A stretch of DNA of 64,000 nucleotides from Branchiibius cervicis (GTDB lineage: Bacteria > Actinomycetota > Actinomycetes > Actinomycetales > Dermatophilaceae). This document shows positions 43,081-50,491 of the stretch, piece after piece; the stretch's first letter is position 1; each line of letters begins with the position of its first letter. Below the pieces are notes generated by a model. It ran no database searches, had not been told where the DNA came from, and saw only the letters and a list, made by a program, of their open reading frames with translations. The stretch covers positions 1 to 64,000 of the forward strand of contig NZ_JBHSWJ010000002.1 of the NCBI RefSeq assembly GCF_042661605.1, in the 5' to 3' direction. Both the position numbers and the translations under genes were made by a program.

Positions 43081-44199
43081 TCACACGACACCGAGCTCTC
43101 GATAGCGGACATGAGCGGCAGCGCCGGTGAGCACGTGCTCGGCGCTGCGAGGGACCTGACGGACCTGGATCCGCTGGGCCACGAAGGGCAGGGTCTGGAA
43201 GGCGAGCGCTTGCCGTGTTGCCTCGATGACCGGCCCGTCCAATACGTCCGCGTCGCCGTAGAAGACGACATCGGCGATTCCGAGCGTGGTGACCACCGGG
43301 GTGATCACCGTGCCCAGTAATTGACCGGCCCGCCGCCGGCCCTCCTCGTCGGCCTGCCGCAACGCGTTCGCGGACAGGTACGTCTCGAGGCAGCCATGGT
43401 TGCCGCAGGCGCACTCGGGGCCGCCCGGTTCGACCACGACGTGGCCGATCTCGCCCGAGGACTGCAGCGGGCCGACCAGGGGCCGGCCGTCGATCAGGAC
43501 CCCGCCGCCGACGCCGGCGCCGATGGTCACCAGGAAGAGTCCGTTGTTGTCACCCTCGCCGAACGTCCCCTCTGCCAGCGTCGCCGCGTTGGCGTCGTTC
43601 TGCACGTACGTCGGCAGTCCGGTCCACGAGCTCACCCGCTTGGCCAGATCCAGGTTCTCCCAGCCGAGGTTCGGTGCTACGACGACCGACCCGGTGACGT
43701 CGACGATTCCGGGGGTGCCGATCCCGATTCCGAGAACGGGGCGGGTGCTCATTCCCACCAGCGCGGTCGCTACCTCGATGATGTCGGCCACGGCGTACTG
43801 CAGATCGACGATCGGCTTGCTCTGGCGGGCCAGGATGGCGCCGTCCAGATCGACGAGGGCGCCGCTGACCAGGTGATCGCCGGACAGGTCGAGGGCGATG
43901 ACGACCGGGCCTTCTGGGGCCAGGTCGACCAGCGTCGCGGGCTTGCCCTGGCGGGACTCGGTGCGGGTTCCGACCTCGGCGACCAGGCCATCGTCGATGA
44001 GGCTGGCGACCAGTTCGGAGATGGTGACCCGGGTCAATCCGGTGTGCCGGGCCAGGTCGGCGCGGCTCAGCGGACCGTCGTCGAACAAGCCTTGGAGGAC
44101 CAGCGAGCGGTTGTGGGCACGAGCATCGCCGGGCAGCACTTTGGCCGCGTCGCGACGGCCGCGGACTTCGCGGCGGGGAGAGGCGCCCTGGGTGCTCAT
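43081..44199 (-). CDS. ROK-family transcriptional regulator (NagC/Mlc-like)
   Basis: A 372-residue repressor with an N-terminal winged helix (LSRADLARHTGLTRVTISEL, about residues 44-63) and a ROK sugar-kinase-like domain. GIGIGTPGIVD is the first ROK loop, and the zinc site is CACGNHGCLETYLSANAL (about residues 260-277). ROK repressors bind N-acetylglucosamine derivatives or glucose and release DNA. It is upstream of the binding protein on the same strand (89-base gap), so it probably controls the importer-nagZ operon and itself. A dyad lies 5 bases before its ATG. No good Shine-Dalgarno is visible; the start may be leaderless. Confidence 0.92.
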   Translation of the reverse strand: MSTQGASPRREVRGRRDAAKVLPGDARAHNRSLVLQGLFDDGPLSRADLARHTGLTRVTISELVASLIDDGLVAEVGTRTESRQGKPATLVDLAPEGPVVIALDLSGDHLVSGALVDLDGAILARQSKPIVDLQYAVADIIEVATALVGMSTRPVLGIGIGTPGIVDVTGSVVVAPNLGWENLDLAKRVSSWTGLPTYVQNDANAATLAEGTFGEGDNNGLFLVTIGAGVGGGVLIDGRPLVGPLQSSGEIGHVVVEPGGPECACGNHGCLETYLSANALRQADEEGRRRAGQLLGTVITPVVTTLGIADVVFYGDADVLDGPVIEATRQALAFQTLPFVAQRIQVRQVPRSAEHVLTGAAAHVRYRELGVV

Positions 44200-44204
44200 A
44201 GATA

Positions 44205-44223
44205 GTTAGGAAACGCTACTAAC
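44205..44223. promoter_or_regulatory. Putative ROK-regulator operator
   Basis: GTTAG (44205-44209) and CTAAC (44219-44223) are inverted repeats spaced by nine bases, in an AT-rich patch directly before the ROK start codon. NagC/Mlc-type operators have the same general form, AT-rich half sites around a short centre. Autoregulation is inferred. I found no second copy before the binding-protein gene. Confidence 0.6.
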
Positions 44224-44244
44224 AAACCCCTGGCAAGGGGTTTG
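44223..44244. other. Perfect inverted repeat next to the ROK operator
   Basis: CAAACCCCT (44223-44231) and AGGGGTTTG (44236-44244) form a 9-bp perfect stem with a four-base loop. It begins where the ROK dyad ends, in the presumed ROK promoter region. It could be a second operator or a hairpin. On the ROK strand TTGCCA lies at its centre and could be a -35 element. Confidence 0.5.
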
Positions 44245-44254
44245 CCGGATATTG

Positions 44255-44319
44255 GTGGGTCACAAATAGGTAACGTGGGTCACAGGAGGCGCGTCGCTGC
44301 AGGTCGCCGGCCGGCGACC
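44255..44319. other. Direct repeats and an 18-bp perfect palindrome before the 52-bp array
   Basis: GTGGGTCACA occurs twice, at 44255-44264 and 44275-44284, exactly 20 bases apart (about two helical turns). At 44302-44319 GGTCGCCGG is followed directly by CCGGCGACC, a perfect 18-bp palindrome. Both lie in the 520-base stretch without a gene between the ROK start and the lipoprotein stop. They could be regulator sites; nothing here looks coding. Confidence 0.5.
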
Positions 44320-44330
44320 GGGGGTGCCCG

Positions 44331-44719
44331 GTGTGGGTCGAGTGTCCCTGTATTGCAGGCCTGCGGCGGGCGGGGGTGTCCGGTGTGGGTCGAGTGTCCC
44401 TGTATTGCAGGCCTGCGGCGGCCGGGGGTGTCCGGTGTGGGTCGAGTGTCCCTGTATTGCGGGCGTACGGCGGGCGGGGGTGTTCGGTGTGGGTCGAGTG
44501 TCCCTGTATTGCAGGCCTGCGGCGGCCGGGGGTGTTCGGTGTGGGTCGAGTGTCCCTGTATTGCAGGCCTGCGGCGGCCGGGGGTGCTCGGTGTGGGTCG
44601 AGTGTCCCTGTATTGCGGGCGTAGGGCGTTGGCGGGCTCGCCGTGTGGGTCGAGTGTCCCTGTATTGCGAGCGTAGGGCGGCCGGGGGTGTCCGGTGTGG
44701 GTCGAGTGTCCCTGTGTGG
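44331..44719. repeat. Tandem array of 52-bp repeats (8 core copies)
   Basis: The core GTGTGGGTCGAGTGTCCCTG begins at 44331, 44383, 44435, 44487, 44539, 44591, 44643 and 44695, an exact 52-base period. In seven copies the core continues TATTGC; the last diverges as it meets the lipoprotein stop. The second half of each unit varies more: four copies carry AGGCCTGCGGCGG, and in these GCAGGCCTGC is a perfect palindrome. Others read GGGCGTACGG or GCGTAGGG. Units usually end in CGGGGGTGTCCG-like sequence. All three forward frames are open because no unit has a stop, but 52 is not divisible by three, so coding is unlikely. Confidence 0.92.
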
Positions 44720-45745
44720 TCAGCCGTCGGAGGCTACCGAGCTGGTGGCCGCCGAGGGGTCGAATCCGTCACCGGTGGGCCCGGCCGAGGGATCGAGCCC
44801 ATAAGGGGCAGAGCTCGAGCCCGAGCCGGAGTCGGACTGTGAGTCAGAGCTAGCCAGCACTTCGGGGCCCAATCCCGATGCGTCCCAGCCGGGAATCTGC
44901 GAACCGGGGATGGCGTCGGCCGGGGCCGTGATCGCTGGGACCGTATTCCATTGCGAGAAGCGCAACTTCTGGGTTTCGTCGGACTCAGCGACGACGGCGT
45001 AGCGAAGCGTCGAGGCATCGTCAGCGGCGATGATCAAGGAGCTTTTACCGACGTCGACGCGGTAAGCGGGCACACCGTTGTCCACGATCGGGGTCACGGT
45101 CGCGGTGGCGAGCTTGGCGTCGGGGAACGCCTCACGGGAGACCGTCTCGTTCAGGAGCTGCGTCAATGTGTGCTTCAACCTGGGCGTGGAGTTCTGCACG
45201 ACCCGGGTGGAGATCCATCGATCCGCGTACTTGGCGAGGGACGGGCCGACACTACTGGGCTGCCCTGACGAGTCGTCGGAACCCGTTGAGCCGAGGTCGG
45301 CGAAAAAGCCCTTGTCAGCACGGAAAAACGTCGAATCGCCGACGTACATCGTGCTCATGGTGCCCATGTCCGAGGACACAGTCAGGCGGACGCCGCTTCC
45401 GTTCGTGGTGCCGGCCGCGTCCACTCTCATCACCTGGGCGGGGGAACTCGTGGGGGACATCGACCCGCCCGGGTCAGCCGTGCCGGTCGACTCCGCCTCG
45501 ATGTCGCTGAAGTCGAACTCGATGGTTCCGGCGGCCTGGAACGACGTTGCCTTCGCAACGCTCGCGCGCATCGCCTTCACCAGCTCGGCTGCGGTGTGCT
45601 TGGCGGCGGGCGGCGCCGCGGAGGTCGTCGTAGCGGTGGTCGCGGCCGTGTCCGCACCGGTGAGATGTTGGCTGCCGCAGCCGGCGAGACCGCTCATCAG
45701 GGCCACGGCGACGACGGTGGCGCCGGCGGATCGGCGAAGACTCAT
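44720..45745 (-). CDS. LppX/LprAFG-like lipoprotein (copy C)
   Basis: A 341-residue lipoprotein with lipobox LAGCGSQ (Cys near 23), an Ala/Thr linker, and a beta-rich domain. KATSFQAAGTIEFDFSDIE, DSTFFRADKGFFADLG and FSQWNTVPAITAPADAIPGS match the fold and closing motif of copies A and B. It has an extra C-terminal Ser/Gly/Asp-rich tail of about 60 residues (QSDSGSGSSSAPYGLDPSAG), low complexity and probably disordered. Its 3' end abuts the 52-bp array. It follows blaI on the same strand with a hairpin between them. Ligand unknown. Confidence 0.78.
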   Translation of the reverse strand: MSLRRSAGATVVAVALMSGLAGCGSQHLTGADTAATTATTTSAAPPAAKHTAAELVKAMRASVAKATSFQAAGTIEFDFSDIEAESTGTADPGGSMSPTSSPAQVMRVDAAGTTNGSGVRLTVSSDMGTMSTMYVGDSTFFRADKGFFADLGSTGSDDSSGQPSSVGPSLAKYADRWISTRVVQNSTPRLKHTLTQLLNETVSREAFPDAKLATATVTPIVDNGVPAYRVDVGKSSLIIAADDASTLRYAVVAESDETQKLRFSQWNTVPAITAPADAIPGSQIPGWDASGLGPEVLASSDSQSDSGSGSSSAPYGLDPSAGPTGDGFDPSAATSSVASDG

Positions 45746-45747
45746 AG

Positions 45748-45763
45748 CGGCACCCTAGTGCCG
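45748..45763 (-). terminator. Hairpin between blaI and the lipoprotein gene
   Basis: CGGCAC (45748-45753) and GTGCCG (45758-45763) make a perfect 6-bp stem with a four-base loop. On the transcribed strand it lies 5 bases after the blaI stop and ends 2 bases before the lipoprotein ATG, so it could end the cyd-blaI transcript or mask the lipoprotein ribosome site (AGGGTG lies inside it). There is no T tract. Confidence 0.5.
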
Positions 45764-45768
45764 ACCGG

Positions 45769-46161
45769 TCAGGCGGGGCGGTCGGTTGCCTCGACCTGGT
45801 CGAGCAGTCGCCGAAGCTCTGCTCGGTCGGTCGCTTCGACGCCTTCGAGGAAGTGCAGCAGGGCCGTACTGCGATCGGAGCTCTGGATGTCGCCGAGCAC
45901 CGAACGCAGGGATTCGGCGGTCAACGACTGACGGCTGGCCCGGGCGTAATAACGCCAGATCCGCCCGTCGCGACGGCGCTGCACGAGTCCCTTGTCGACC
46001 AGACGATCGAGAACCGTCTTGACGGTCGTGTAGGCGCGCTCCTGTGAGGGGTCCATACGTTCCTGGACCTGCCGCGACGAGAGGCGGACACCGGGTTCGG
46101 CCGCCCACAGCACGTCCATGAGCTGGCGTTCGAGGTCGCCGAGGGAGGAGTGGCGGGGCAT
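45769..46161 (-). CDS. BlaI/MecI-family repressor
   Basis: A 130-residue winged-helix repressor (Penicillinase_R family). LGDLERQLMDVLWAAEPGVR, ERAYTTVKTVLDRLVDKGLV and RRRDGRIWRYYARASRQSL are the typical BlaI helices and wing (about residues 6-80). A C-terminal dimerisation part follows. In S. aureus it represses beta-lactamase genes; in M. tuberculosis the orthologue Rv1846c controls respiratory and other genes. Here it is the last gene of cydA-cydB-cydDC-blaI, overlapping cydDC by one base (TGATG). A matching operator lies before cydA, so it probably represses this operon. Confidence 0.93.
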   Translation of the reverse strand: MPRHSSLGDLERQLMDVLWAAEPGVRLSSRQVQERMDPSQERAYTTVKTVLDRLVDKGLVQRRRDGRIWRYYARASRQSLTAESLRSVLGDIQSSDRSTALLHFLEGVEATDRAELRRLLDQVEATDRPA

Positions 46162-49100
46162 CAGCGATTCACCTCCTGTCGCTCGCGAAGGGCGACCACC
46201 CGGTCGCAGCCCTCGAGGCCGATCTGCTGGTGGGAGACGATCACGAGGGAAGACTCTCTCAGGGCAACCTGAACGTCGCTCAGCACCGACCGGGCGGTGG
46301 GCACATCGAGATGAGCGACGGGTTCGTCGAGGAGCACTACCGGCCGTCCGGACAGCACGGCACGGGCGATCGCCAACCGGGTCCGCTCACCGCCGGAGAC
46401 CCCGCGTTGGCCGGTCCCGAGCATCGTGTCCAGGCCGTGCGGCAGACCGCTGAGCCAGTGCCCCAGGCCGCTGTCGACGAGGGCGCTGGTGACCTCGTGG
46501 TCGGTCGCGTGCGGCCGGGCCAACAACAGGTTGGCGCGCACCGAGCCGGCGAACACGTGCGGCTCGTCGTCCACGAGCGCGACCAATCGACGTACGTCGT
46601 CCGGTGCCCACGTGCCGACCTCCAGCCCATCGAGGGTGTAACGACCTGCCGTCGGTTCCAGTTGTCGCGCCAACACGGCCAACGCCGTCGACTTGCCCGC
46701 GCCGTTGTCTCCGACCAACGCGATGTGCTCGCCCGGTGCGACCTTCAGGTCGGCGTGCCGCAGAGCGTCGTGCACGTCGTCCCACGAGGCGTTGACCTGG
46801 GCCAGTTCGAGCGTCGGACGCTGCGGCACCGGCGGCGTCGTCGCCGCGCTCCGGTCCCGCACCGCCGGCTCCTGATCGGTCAACGCCGTCAAGCGTCGAC
46901 GGGCAATCAGGCTGCGACACAGGGCGTTCACGATGTCCGGCACGCTGGTCAGCACATCGGTGAGAGCGACCGGCAGCAGTGTCAACAGGCCCGCGACCGG
47001 CAGCGAGATGCGCTGATCGGCAACCGCGTGACCGGTCAGCACGGCTATTGCGACGGTGGCGACACCGACGGTCATCAGGCTCAACGTGTCGCCCGTCGCG
47101 CGCGCGGTCGCGGCAGAGAGGCTGACCCGAGCGCTGCGGGCCTGGGCTTCGCGCAGCCGCGACAGCACCGGCTGTTGGGCGTGAATCCCCTGCAGCGCAG
47201 TCGCATTCGAGGTAGCAAGCTCGGCGACCGCGGCGATGTCGCTGCGGGTCTCCAGCACGTCGGGTTGGGCACGGCGTTCCAGCACGAAGCCGAGGACCCC
47301 GATCAGCAGGACGACCAGTGCGATTGCCAACAGCACCAGGCCGGTGACCGTCAGCAGGACCGTCGCCACGAGGACCGCGATCAAGAGGGTCAGGATCGTG
47401 CCGATCGCGGGCACCAGCACCCGCACCTGGGCATCGACTTCGTCGTCGAGGTCGTGCACGGCGAGGTTCAGGACGTCACCGCGGCGGTGCCGACCCAGCC
47501 GGGCCGGCGTCAGCGGGATGAGCCGAGCGAACAGGGCCGTACGGCGAAGGGTCAGGTCCCGCAGCGCCGCGTTGTGCGACAGCAATCGCTCGGTGTAGCG
47601 CAGCACCGGCCGGCCGATGCCGAAGGTACGCACTGCGACGATCGCCACCAGCAGCGTCAGCACCACCGGTCGCAGACTGGCCTGCACGATCAACCAGCCG
47701 GACGTCGCGGTCAGGGCGACACCGCACATGGTGGCCAGCGAGCCGACCAGCGCCGCAGGGACCACTCCCTTCGCCGGCCAGAGCACCGGTCGCCGTTGCG
47801 GGACGGCCGGTTCCGGCGAACTCGGTTGAGCCAGCGGCTGATGCGCCGCCGCGGCATCCGTGGCCACGGGCGTCGGCACCGATTCGGCGCGTGAGGCAAC
47901 GGGCACGGTGATCACGCGATCGGCGTACATCGTGAGCATCGGGTCATGGGTGACCACGGCAATGGTGCGGTCCTGGGACAGGATGCGCAACGCGTCGTCC
48001 ACGCCGCTGCTGACGGAGGTGTCCAGGTGGGCGGTGGGTTCGTCGAGCAGGATGACCGCCGACGGGTCGAGTACGGCGCGGGTCAGGGCCAGCAGACCGC
48101 GCTGACCGGCCGACAAACCGGATCCGTCGTCGCCGACCGGGCTGTCCAACCCGTCCGGCAGCGACGCGGCGACCGTGTCGAAACCGGTGCGCTGCATGGC
48201 TTTTCGAAGATCCTGCGTCGACGCATCGTTGCCGAGTAACAAATTGTCCGCGACGGTGCCCGGGATCAGCAACGGCCGCTGGGTGACCAGGTGGGTGCGC
48301 GGACCGCGGACGGTGCCGCTGGTGGGTGTGCGCAGGCCGGCGAGCAACTCCAGCAGGGTCGTCTTGCCCGCGCCGGACTCGCCGACGATCGCCGTCAGGC
48401 CCGGCTCGAGGGACAGCGACAGGTCACGGATGACGTCATGCTCGGTGCCGGGATAGCGGTAGGTCAGGTCGGTGGCGGCCAGAGTGCCTTCCCCGGCCGG
48501 CTCGGGAGTAGAAGGAGTCCCGGCCAGCAGCGCGTCGATCGCCTGCACGCCGTCTGCGGCGGTGTGGAACTCCTGACCGACCCGCCGGATCGGCCAATAG
48601 GCCTCGGGCGCAAGCAGAATGGCGGTCAGGCCCACGCCGAGCAGCATGTGCCCACCGGCCAAGCGCAGGCCGACGGCGACCGCAACCATGGCCACGCAGA
48701 TCGTCGCCAACAGCTCCAGGGCGGCCGAGGACAGGAAGGCGGTGCGCAACGTGCGGTTGGTGGCCTTGCGGTGCTGGTCGCTGACCTGCGAGACCACCCC
48801 GACCTGGTGCTCGGCGCGCTGGTAGCCCACGAGGGTCGGCAGTCCGCGCATGACGTCGAGGAAGTGCCCGGCCAGGCGGTTCGACGCGGCCCAGCGCTTG
48901 TCGACCTGTGCCTGGGTGTGGCGTCCGATCAGGACGGCGAACAGCGGCAGCAACGGCAGCGTCAGCACCACGATCAGGAAGCTGGGCCAGTCGGTGAGCA
49001 ACAGTGCCAGCAGGACCAGGGGCGGCACCACCGCTGCGGTGATGAGTGAGGGCAAGTAGCGGGCGACGTACGGTTCGACGCTCGCGGCGCCGGCGGTGGC

Positions 49101-49442
49101 CAGCGTGACCAAGGTGCCGGATTCGGCCCGCTCGTCCGCTGGCTGGTGCAAGACGCCGGCCAGGAAACGTTCGCGCAGCGCCGAACTGATCCGGCTGCCG
49201 GCCCACGCCGCCGCCAGATCGCCTGCGCCCGTGACCAATCCGCGAGCGATCAGCACCGCGAGTACGGCGGCCGCGGGGGTGCGCAGGTCGTGGCCGTGCA
49301 CGACGGCCACGACCAGAGCGGCGATGGCGAAGGCCTGCGCGACCGCCAGGATCCCGGCCACCACACCGAGCGCCGCGATGACCGCGATGGGGAAGCGGGT
49401 GGCCGGGACCTGCTTGATCAGGCGCGGATCAAACGGTCGCAA
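46161..49442 (-). CDS. cydDC: Fused CydDC heme/thiol ABC exporter for cytochrome bd assembly
   Basis: A 1093-residue fusion of two half transporters. The CydD half has six helices (to about residue 310), Walker A VGESGAGKTTLLELLAG (about 353), signature GSGLSAGQRGLLALTR and Walker B SAVILLDEPTAHLD. The CydC half has helices at about 560-830, Walker A VGDNGAGKSTALAVLA, signature GVSGGERTRLAIARAV and VVLLDEPVAHLD. CydDC is required to assemble cytochrome bd (heme or thiol handling). In many bacteria the halves are separate genes; single-chain CydDC is common in actinobacteria. TTG start, overlapping cydB by 14 bases. Confidence 0.93.
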   Translation of the reverse strand: MRPFDPRLIKQVPATRFPIAVIAALGVVAGILAVAQAFAIAALVVAVVHGHDLRTPAAAVLAVLIARGLVTGAGDLAAAWAGSRISSALRERFLAGVLHQPADERAESGTLVTLATAGAASVEPYVARYLPSLITAAVVPPLVLLALLLTDWPSFLIVVLTLPLLPLFAVLIGRHTQAQVDKRWAASNRLAGHFLDVMRGLPTLVGYQRAEHQVGVVSQVSDQHRKATNRTLRTAFLSSAALELLATICVAMVAVAVGLRLAGGHMLLGVGLTAILLAPEAYWPIRRVGQEFHTAADGVQAIDALLAGTPSTPEPAGEGTLAATDLTYRYPGTEHDVIRDLSLSLEPGLTAIVGESGAGKTTLLELLAGLRTPTSGTVRGPRTHLVTQRPLLIPGTVADNLLLGNDASTQDLRKAMQRTGFDTVAASLPDGLDSPVGDDGSGLSAGQRGLLALTRAVLDPSAVILLDEPTAHLDTSVSSGVDDALRILSQDRTIAVVTHDPMLTMYADRVITVPVASRAESVPTPVATDAAAAHQPLAQPSSPEPAVPQRRPVLWPAKGVVPAALVGSLATMCGVALTATSGWLIVQASLRPVVLTLLVAIVAVRTFGIGRPVLRYTERLLSHNAALRDLTLRRTALFARLIPLTPARLGRHRRGDVLNLAVHDLDDEVDAQVRVLVPAIGTILTLLIAVLVATVLLTVTGLVLLAIALVVLLIGVLGFVLERRAQPDVLETRSDIAAVAELATSNATALQGIHAQQPVLSRLREAQARSARVSLSAATARATGDTLSLMTVGVATVAIAVLTGHAVADQRISLPVAGLLTLLPVALTDVLTSVPDIVNALCRSLIARRRLTALTDQEPAVRDRSAATTPPVPQRPTLELAQVNASWDDVHDALRHADLKVAPGEHIALVGDNGAGKSTALAVLARQLEPTAGRYTLDGLEVGTWAPDDVRRLVALVDDEPHVFAGSVRANLLLARPHATDHEVTSALVDSGLGHWLSGLPHGLDTMLGTGQRGVSGGERTRLAIARAVLSGRPVVLLDEPVAHLDVPTARSVLSDVQVALRESSLVIVSHQQIGLEGCDRVVALRERQEVNR

Positions 49443-50463
49443 GGTCGCGCTCGTCCTGGGCCGGCGGGATGTTGTCCACGGAGATGCGCTTGCGGAACAT
49501 CCAGTAGGTGAAGCCCTGGTAGAGCAGGACGATCGGGGTGAAGATCACCGCGACCACCGTCATGATCTGCAGCGTCAGGTGACTGCTGGAGGCGTTGTAG
49601 ATCGTCAGCGAGTAGTCCGGGTTCGTGCTGGAGGGCATCACGTCGGGGAAGAGCGCGAAGAACAACGAGGCCACCACGAAGGCGATCGCGAGGAAGGTGC
49701 CGGTGAAGGCCCACCCTTCCCGGTCCGCCAGGTGGGCGAGGAAGCCGCCGACGCACGCCACGACGGCGATCAGGAAGGACAGCCAGCTCCAGATCGAACC
49801 CTGCTGGACGTTGATGATCAGCATGAACGCCACCGTGATGACCGCCGCGACAACCCACACCTTGGTGGCCATGGCCCGGGCGTCGTCCCGGATCTGGCCC
49901 GTCGTCTTCAACGAGATGAAGTTGAGCCCGTGCAGGAAGAACACGGTCAGCGTCATCAGACCACCGAGCAGGGCGATGGGGTTGAGCAGGGTGAAGAGGT
50001 TGCCGGTGTACTCGTGGTGCTGGTCGATCGGCACGCCGCGCACGATGTTGGTGAAGGCCACACCCCACAGCAGCGCCGGCACGTAGGAGCCGATGGCGAT
50101 GCACCAGTCCCAGCCGCGTCGCCAGGCGTCGCTGTCGCGCTTACCGCGGTACTCGAAACCGAGCGCCCGGATGATCAACGCGACCAGGATGAGGAACAGC
50201 GCCAGGTAGAAGCCGCTGAAGAGGGTGGCGTACCACTCGGGGAACGCCGCGAAGGTCGCACCGCCGGCCGTCAACAACCACACCTCGTTGCCGTCCCAGA
50301 CCGGGCCGATCGTGTTGAGCAGCACGCGCTTGCGGCGTTCGCCGTCCGGGCCGCGACCCAGGATCGGCAGAGCCATACCGACGCCGAAGTCGAAGCCCTC
50401 CAGGGTGAAGTAGCCGATCCAGAGGACCGCGATGATCAGGAACCAGAACTCCTGCAGACCCAT
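49429..50463 (-). CDS. cydB: Cytochrome bd ubiquinol/menaquinol oxidase subunit II
   Basis: A 344-residue membrane subunit with about eight or nine helices. It opens MGLQEFWFLIIAVLWIGYF and TLEGFDFGVGMALP, the CydB N-terminal signature, and has GPVWDGNEVWLLTAGGATF (about residues 52-70), strongly conserved in CydB. It scaffolds CydA in the oxidase, which reduces O2 to water at low oxygen. It lies 28 bases after cydA and overlaps the cydDC start. Length is normal for the short (CydB/CioB) type. Confidence 0.95.
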   Translation of the reverse strand: MGLQEFWFLIIAVLWIGYFTLEGFDFGVGMALPILGRGPDGERRKRVLLNTIGPVWDGNEVWLLTAGGATFAAFPEWYATLFSGFYLALFLILVALIIRALGFEYRGKRDSDAWRRGWDWCIAIGSYVPALLWGVAFTNIVRGVPIDQHHEYTGNLFTLLNPIALLGGLMTLTVFFLHGLNFISLKTTGQIRDDARAMATKVWVVAAVITVAFMLIINVQQGSIWSWLSFLIAVVACVGGFLAHLADREGWAFTGTFLAIAFVVASLFFALFPDVMPSSTNPDYSLTIYNASSSHLTLQIMTVVAVIFTPIVLLYQGFTYWMFRKRISVDNIPPAQDERDLATV

Positions 50464-50491
50464 GGTGTTGTCTCCTTATCCGATCCGCAGC

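Noticed and set aside
44331..44719. CRISPR array (26-bp repeat, 26-bp spacer look)
   Set aside because: The 'spacers' are near copies of one another, there are no cas genes, and the period is exact across both halves.
44242..44842. Three overlapping forward open frames over the 52-bp array, encoding a Gly/Arg/Val/Cys-rich repeat protein
   Set aside because: 52 is not a multiple of three, so the repeat reads through all frames equally. No unit contains a stop, which alone makes all three open. No ribosome site or domain is visible.
46230..47894. 554-residue open frame antisense to cydDC
   Set aside because: Low-complexity Arg/Gln/Gly translation; cydDC carries Walker motifs across the same bases.
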